Below, in pieces: positions 59,963 to 64,000 of a DNA stretch of 64,000 bases. This stretch comes from Stereocaulon alpinum (Eukaryota > Ascomycota > Lecanoromycetes > Lecanorales > Stereocaulaceae): contig JAEUBA010000045.1 of NCBI GenBank assembly GCA_018257865.1, positions 124,001 to 188,000 on the forward strand, given 5' to 3'. The stretch's first letter is position 1. Each line of letters starts with the position of its first letter. The position numbers and the translations under genes are program-made. The notes below the pieces were generated by a model. It did no database searches. It was not told where the DNA came from and was given only the letters and a program-made list of their open reading frames with translations.

Positions 59963-61704
59963 TTACTCCTCTTCGACCCATCCAATAGCCTGGCCATACT
60001 TCACATGCTGGCCTTGTTGGACATTCCATTGCCAGCCACCTTTTCTTGTACCACCTGCCCATCCATCGTCAAAGCTTTTACGACGACCTTTTGGAGCTTC
60101 GAAAACTAGAACAATTGAACTTCCCAGCTGGAAACCTCCCATCTCCTCTCCCTTACGTAATGCGTGACCGCCTAAAATCTTACTTGCCTCCCCATACGTG
60201 GCCTCCGCGAATCCAGAGTAGGACTCCCCACAATTAGCAGCTACTTCAGCTGCTCTGTCTGCAGCAGTATCTGTCGTCAAACTATTTGTGCGCAACTCGC
60301 GGTCAAAGTTTATCTTAATAGAGCCAACATTCGTCGCTCCCACAGGCGTAAAACTGAAGAAACCCCATCGCCAACGGCCGAGTAGTACTACCCTTTCATT
60401 TAGTGTGAAAAGGCCTGGCAAGGTGCGTTGGAGATATGGTGAAACGCTATAAAGCTCACCCGCGAAGTGGCGGCGTTTCTCCACCACCCACGATGCCGGG
60501 GAATGAAATCGATGATAGTCACCAGGCGCAAGATAGAACACGATATAATAAAGGGCTGTTGGAACTTTTCTTGTCGATGAAAACCACGATTGTCTGCTTC
60601 CGTCGCCCAAGGCAAGGTCCGCACGCACTTCACTTTCTGACGAACGTTTCGGTTCAGTTGAGGCATCCATTGATGGAAATCCCTCTTGTGTGTGCGGTCC
60701 TGAGAAGAGATTTGGCAAGGTGTATGATATGCCGTTCATCGTAGCAAACTCTTCGTCGGCCTTGATGACGTCCTCGTCACCGATCTTTGCAGAGCCTTGG
60801 CTTGGCTTTGGGACATCATTCTCTGCCTTGGACTTCCCTGGTGGTTCCGTGCCCAGAAGAGCATCCAAACTATAGGTCATGCCCTTGACTTGCTCTACCT
60901 CACCATGCTCGATCATCCCGTATTGCAGTACTCGACCGTCAGCTGGAGATAATAGAGCACCCGGCCTAGAATCGATTGGGCGTACTCCAGGTTTGAGGGT
61001 ACGGTAAAAAAAGGAGGCGAGATTCCTATACTGATGAAGATCAGGTTCGGCGATCTCAGATAAGCTTGAATATGTCTATTAGTTACTATATCGTCAAAAG
61101 TGTTACTGTTGCTCACTTGACCCCAAAAATCCAAGAATAGAGCTTGAAGCCCGGCACTCGCAGGTAGTATGGAATCTCAAGCTCGTTGAAACGCCCCCAT
61201 ACCCTTGAAACTGCCTTCAAAGGGAGGGTTGACATGACCTGGACCTGCCTAGCCAATCAGTCAGCTGCGATGTCTGCACGAAATCGTATTTCCTTTCTAC
61301 CAAGGACCACTTGGACGTATGCGTTTCCTCTTCCTAGGCTTTGTTTTGTTCTCCCCAATATCATCATGCCTTTCCTCCTCAGCGTTCAGATCCTCCTCCT
61401 CCTGTTGATGCCTCTGATTTTCTCGTTGTCGTACTCTATAAAACTGTACAGCTCCGAGGAAGCCTATACCAAGGCCGACAGGGATTGGTTTCCATTGGAC
61501 ATTGGTATTTCTAAGAGCAGCCCGAAGTCTTGTTCGGAATGGCCCTCTATCTTGACGTTGTTCTTGCCTCGCTCGTGCGGATGTCGAGAAACGTATTGAG
61601 GACCGCGCTCGTTGGCAGAAAACACATGTCCAGTCAGTAACCGTTGGGGGCGACTGGCGAAGCAAAGAAGCCTTGCTACCCAGATATTGTCTTCCCAGTG
61701 ACAT
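59963..61704 (-). CDS. PSD1: Phosphatidylserine decarboxylase, mitochondrial type
   Basis: Exons (minus): 61301-61704, 61117-61248, 59963-61064; 545 aa; both introns 52 bp. It converts phosphatidylserine to phosphatidylethanolamine at the inner mitochondrial membrane. The N-terminus (MSLGRQYLGSKASLLRQS...) is basic and Ser-rich like a presequence, then a TM segment (IPVGLGIGFLGAVQFY). The catalytic region has LKPGVRPID, SPADGRVLQYG (catalytic Asp), YHRFHSP (His) and LGSS at 492-495, where self-cleavage before the first Ser makes the pyruvoyl group. Most homologues have LGST; the Thr-to-Ser change is conservative and leaves the cleaved Ser intact. The acidic/Ser insertion around residues 250-330 is longer than in yeast. 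Confidence 0.94.
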
Positions 61705-61950
61705 AGTCTATTGCTGATAGAATGCCATCATGCTAAAAGCCGTAGGACTTGGATATGGCCTCCGCCAAGCACTTCTGATGCGGGTGTTCGGCAAGCCTTG
61801 CCTCCGACAGCTGTAGGGTTAGGGCTTGTTCCCGGAATTGTTTGAGCCAGATGTTAAGAACTCCGTATAGCTTTACGAACGTTATCCGCAAATCACCTTA
61901 CAGACTGAGCTTTCCTCGGCCTTCTGCTCGAAGCTAATACTGGCTGGACC
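61705..61950. promoter_or_regulatory. Divergent promoter, PSD1 and ubiquitin-like gene
   Basis: Only 246 bp separate the two start codons, so the two genes probably share control elements. Pairing a lipid enzyme of mitochondria with an ER-quality-control protein is suggestive but may be accidental. Confidence 0.5.
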
Positions 61951-64000
61951 ATGGAAAAGGCTCACATTGACCTCATTATCCTCTCACCCTCGGTAGAGGT
62001 GAACAAGCTCACATTCCCAGCTATATCCACGGCTACAACTGTAGGTGAATTGAGAGAGAAGATATCTGCCGCTGCAGTCATTCATGCTGCTCCGGCGCGG
62101 CAACGCTTGATATATCGTGGTCATGCCCTAGTTGATGCGAAGAAGACCTTGAAGGAGATATTCACACAAGAGATTGTTTGTTTGCAACATCCTTATATAA
62201 TTTCTTTCTCGAAGCTAATCAGTGAGCAGATAGAGAGCTCTGACACTCTTTCTCTTCATCTGGTGCTCCCACCTGAGACAGCTCACCAGCCATCAAGGTC
62301 GTCAACGCCCACTAGCATTCCTGGTCCCGGACCCCGCAGCCGTACCCCACAGCATGTGCATGGGAGTCCAGATATTGGTGCAATTCCACAAAATGCACAG
62401 CAGAATAACAACCACACGAACGCAGCACAAGGGCCTGCTGGCCAAGGCAACGGGCTGCCTATGCCACAACCTTCTACACCTTTCCACGCACAGCATAATC
62501 ATGCACACCATCACGGCCACGCTCATGCGCACGGTGGCCTTCCTCCTGGTCAATTTCCTCCCCAACTACAACAGGCTTTCGCTCAGTTCCATGCGGTCAA
62601 TCAACAGCTCGCGGCACAACTTGCTGCTATTGGAAACAACCCAACACTCGGGGGCGTGCAATCCAATCAAGCTCAAGCGCAGCTCTCCCAGCAACCCGGA
62701 TCTGCCCAGCCTTCGCTCCAGCAGATAATAGCGCAACAGCAACAAGCGAGAGCAGCTGCTGGACAACAGGGGCTATATAGTTGGCCACCTAATACGCCAC
62801 AACAACCTACGCCAACGACTCCCCCTGCCCCACCATCCCAAGTCGGAACTCCTAATGTGCAACATAATGCTCACATCCCATCTTCGTCTCCGGCTTCTGG
62901 AAATACCAACACAGTGGTTCGCGAAAACATTGGACCGAACGGAGAGAGATGGCAGATGGTCATCCAGACTGGCCCCATGAACATCAATCCTAATAACATC
63001 TTTCAAAATAACGGCGCTGCATTCGCCAACTCTCTACATGCTGGCGCTGGTGTCACAAGACATCCATCACCTGGAAACCAGGGGAGTTCCCGACCACCAA
63101 GTGCGGTCCGAGATCATCTTGGCCATAATGTAGGACTCGTACAGCTTCACTCGAATTTAGCAGCAGTAGAAGCTGCTATGGCTGGAGGTAACCCACTTCC
63201 TGCGTCAGTCTTCGACCAAGCTCGCGAGACACTTCGTAGTATTCCAGAGGTGCCGGAGGAAGCTCAAATTCTCGCACAAAGACGTATTGGTAATCTTGCA
63301 GAGCGCGCGGACTACCTGCGAAGGAATCAATCTGATAGTTTCGTCAGCGAAGCTCACGAACGAGCGGCCACACAAAGAGAGACTCAAGGAGCCGAATCAT
63401 CTGCAGTATATGTCCTCTCCTCGCCTAGCGGACCACAGGCTCTATTAGTCTCGCCATCAGGCTTATATACAGCTCCTTGGCAAGTTCCAGCGCTTGGTGC
63501 TATTATTCCCCACTCATTTGGCAACTACCCGCCCAATCTTGCCATGCAAAACCAGCCCATGGCTCCAAACATTCTTGTACACAGACACAATGCACAAGCG
63601 GACGCCGCTCAGCCTGCACAAATGCAACAGCAAGCGCCACAACCAGGAGATCATGCTCAAATTGTACATGTCCAACAGCAACAGCAGGCCAATCAAGCGC
63701 GAGATCTAGCCCGTATCCTTCTCCCACTGGGTGGACACCTTTGGCTGTTCATACGCCTGTTTGGCTTTGTCTACTTCTTCACTGCAGGCGCAGGGTGGCG
63801 CCGCACGATTCTTCTAGGACTTGTCGCCACCCTAGTCTTTGTTGCACAGACGGGCATCTTCCGACCCATCGTTCAAGGACTTTGGGATCCCATCAGGAGA
63901 CACGCTGAGGGGCTTGTTCCTCTAGCTGGCAATGAAAGAGTTGCTGTGGGAGCTGCAGCAGGCCGTGATAACGTCAACGCTCCTGGCACCCAGCCTACCC
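61951..64000 (+). CDS. Ubiquitin-like domain membrane protein, HERP/Usa1-like (3' end outside window)
   Basis: Exons 61951-62175 and 62230 to beyond the window edge; at least 665 residues. The 54-bp intron is a multiple of three without a stop; splicing gives FTQEIIESSDTLSLHLVLP, closing the last strand of the ubiquitin-like fold (residues 1-90: IDLIILSPS, LREKISAA, RQRLIYRGHAL, LKEIF). A long Gln/Pro/His/Ala-rich linker follows (about 95-560, including an HNHAHHHGHAHAHGG patch). A membrane hairpin comes last: LWLFIRLFGFVYFFTAGAGWRR and TILLGLVATLVFVAQTGIF. This architecture matches HERPUD1 and yeast Usa1, scaffolds of the Hrd1 ER-degradation complex. The assignment rests on architecture; another UBL membrane protein is possible. 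Confidence 0.7.
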   Translation, partial: MEKAHIDLIILSPSVEVNKLTFPAISTATTVGELREKISAAAVIHAAPARQRLIYRGHALVDAKKTLKEIFTQEIVCLQHPYIISFSKLISEQIESSDTLSLHLVLPPETAHQPSRSSTPTSIPGPGPRSRTPQHVHGSPDIGAIPQNAQQNNNHTNAAQGPAGQGNGLPMPQPSTPFHAQHNHAHHHGHAHAHGGLPPGQFPPQLQQAFAQFHAVNQQLAAQLAAIGNNPTLGGVQSNQAQAQLSQQPGSAQPSLQQIIAQQQQARAAAGQQGLYSWPPNTPQQPTPTTPPAPPSQVGTPNVQHNAHIPSSSPASGNTNTVVRENIGPNGERWQMVIQTGPMNINPNNIFQNNGAAFANSLHAGAGVTRHPSPGNQGSSRPPSAVRDHLGHNVGLVQLHSNLAAVEAAMAGGNPLPASVFDQARETLRSIPEVPEEAQILAQRRIGNLAERADYLRRNQSDSFVSEAHERAATQRETQGAESSAVYVLSSPSGPQALLVSPSGLYTAPWQVPALGAIIPHSFGNYPPNLAMQNQPMAPNILVHRHNAQADAAQPAQMQQQAPQPGDHAQIVHVQQQQQANQARDLARILLPLGGHLWLFIRLFGFVYFFTAGAGWRRTILLGLVATLVFVAQTGIFRPIVQGLWDPIRRHAEGLVPLAGNERVAVGAAAGRDNVNAPGTQPT

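Overview
The window looks like chromosomal DNA of a filamentous ascomycete (Pezizomycotina). The genes carry short introns (mostly 45-80 bp) with fungal GT..AG and CTRAY-type branch signals, and most have clear fungal orthologues. The repeat block on the left has been mutated as RIP (repeat-induced point mutation) does it: CpA/TpG nearly gone, TpA in excess, Gln and Trp codons turned into stops. I cannot resolve the class or species from the sequence.

Positions 1 to about 19,850 are a gene-free, AT-rich block of RIP-killed retroelements with a readable nested order. Outer Ty3/gypsy chromovirus-type element A (plus strand, 5' end outside the window) is interrupted at 3456/3457 by a complete relative, B (minus strand, 3457-15447, two 357-bp LTRs, 5-bp duplication AGAGA). 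B is itself interrupted by a LINE (minus strand, 4506-9921, 14-bp duplication). A resumes at 15448 and ends in an LTR at 17420. An unidentified RIP-degraded coding remnant and a gag fragment of a third relative (C) follow. A 23-bp minisatellite (about 20,082-20,866) separates this block from unmutated DNA.

From 21 to 25 kb the sequence is sparse: a three-exon coiled-coil protein of unknown function, a frameshifted piece of an Hsp70-like gene, an uninterrupted run of 94 cytosines, and a small conserved-looking gene.

From 25.5 kb on it is ordinary gene-dense euchromatin. In order: D-arabinono-1,4-lactone oxidase (-), M24 Xaa-Pro peptidase (-), importin beta-1/KAP95 (-), APC4 (-), delta-COP/RET2 (-), a 900-residue acidic protein (+), a NIPA-type magnesium transporter (+), four tandem genes for small secreted or membrane proteins of one divergent family (-), SEC63 (+), Argonaute (-), phosphatidylserine decarboxylase PSD1 (-), and a ubiquitin-like/HERP-Usa1-like ER membrane protein (+) running off the right edge.

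Most of these are housekeeping genes of membrane traffic (delta-COP, Sec63, importin), ER and lipid homeostasis (Psd1, Usa1-like) and cell cycle (APC4), with no operon-like logic. The parts most worth attention are the nested RIP block, the four-gene paralogue array with a shared promoter motif, and the complete Argonaute gene lying in the same window as repeats hit by a second genome-defence process. Exon coordinates below were worked out by hand from splice signals, reading-frame continuity and family conservation.
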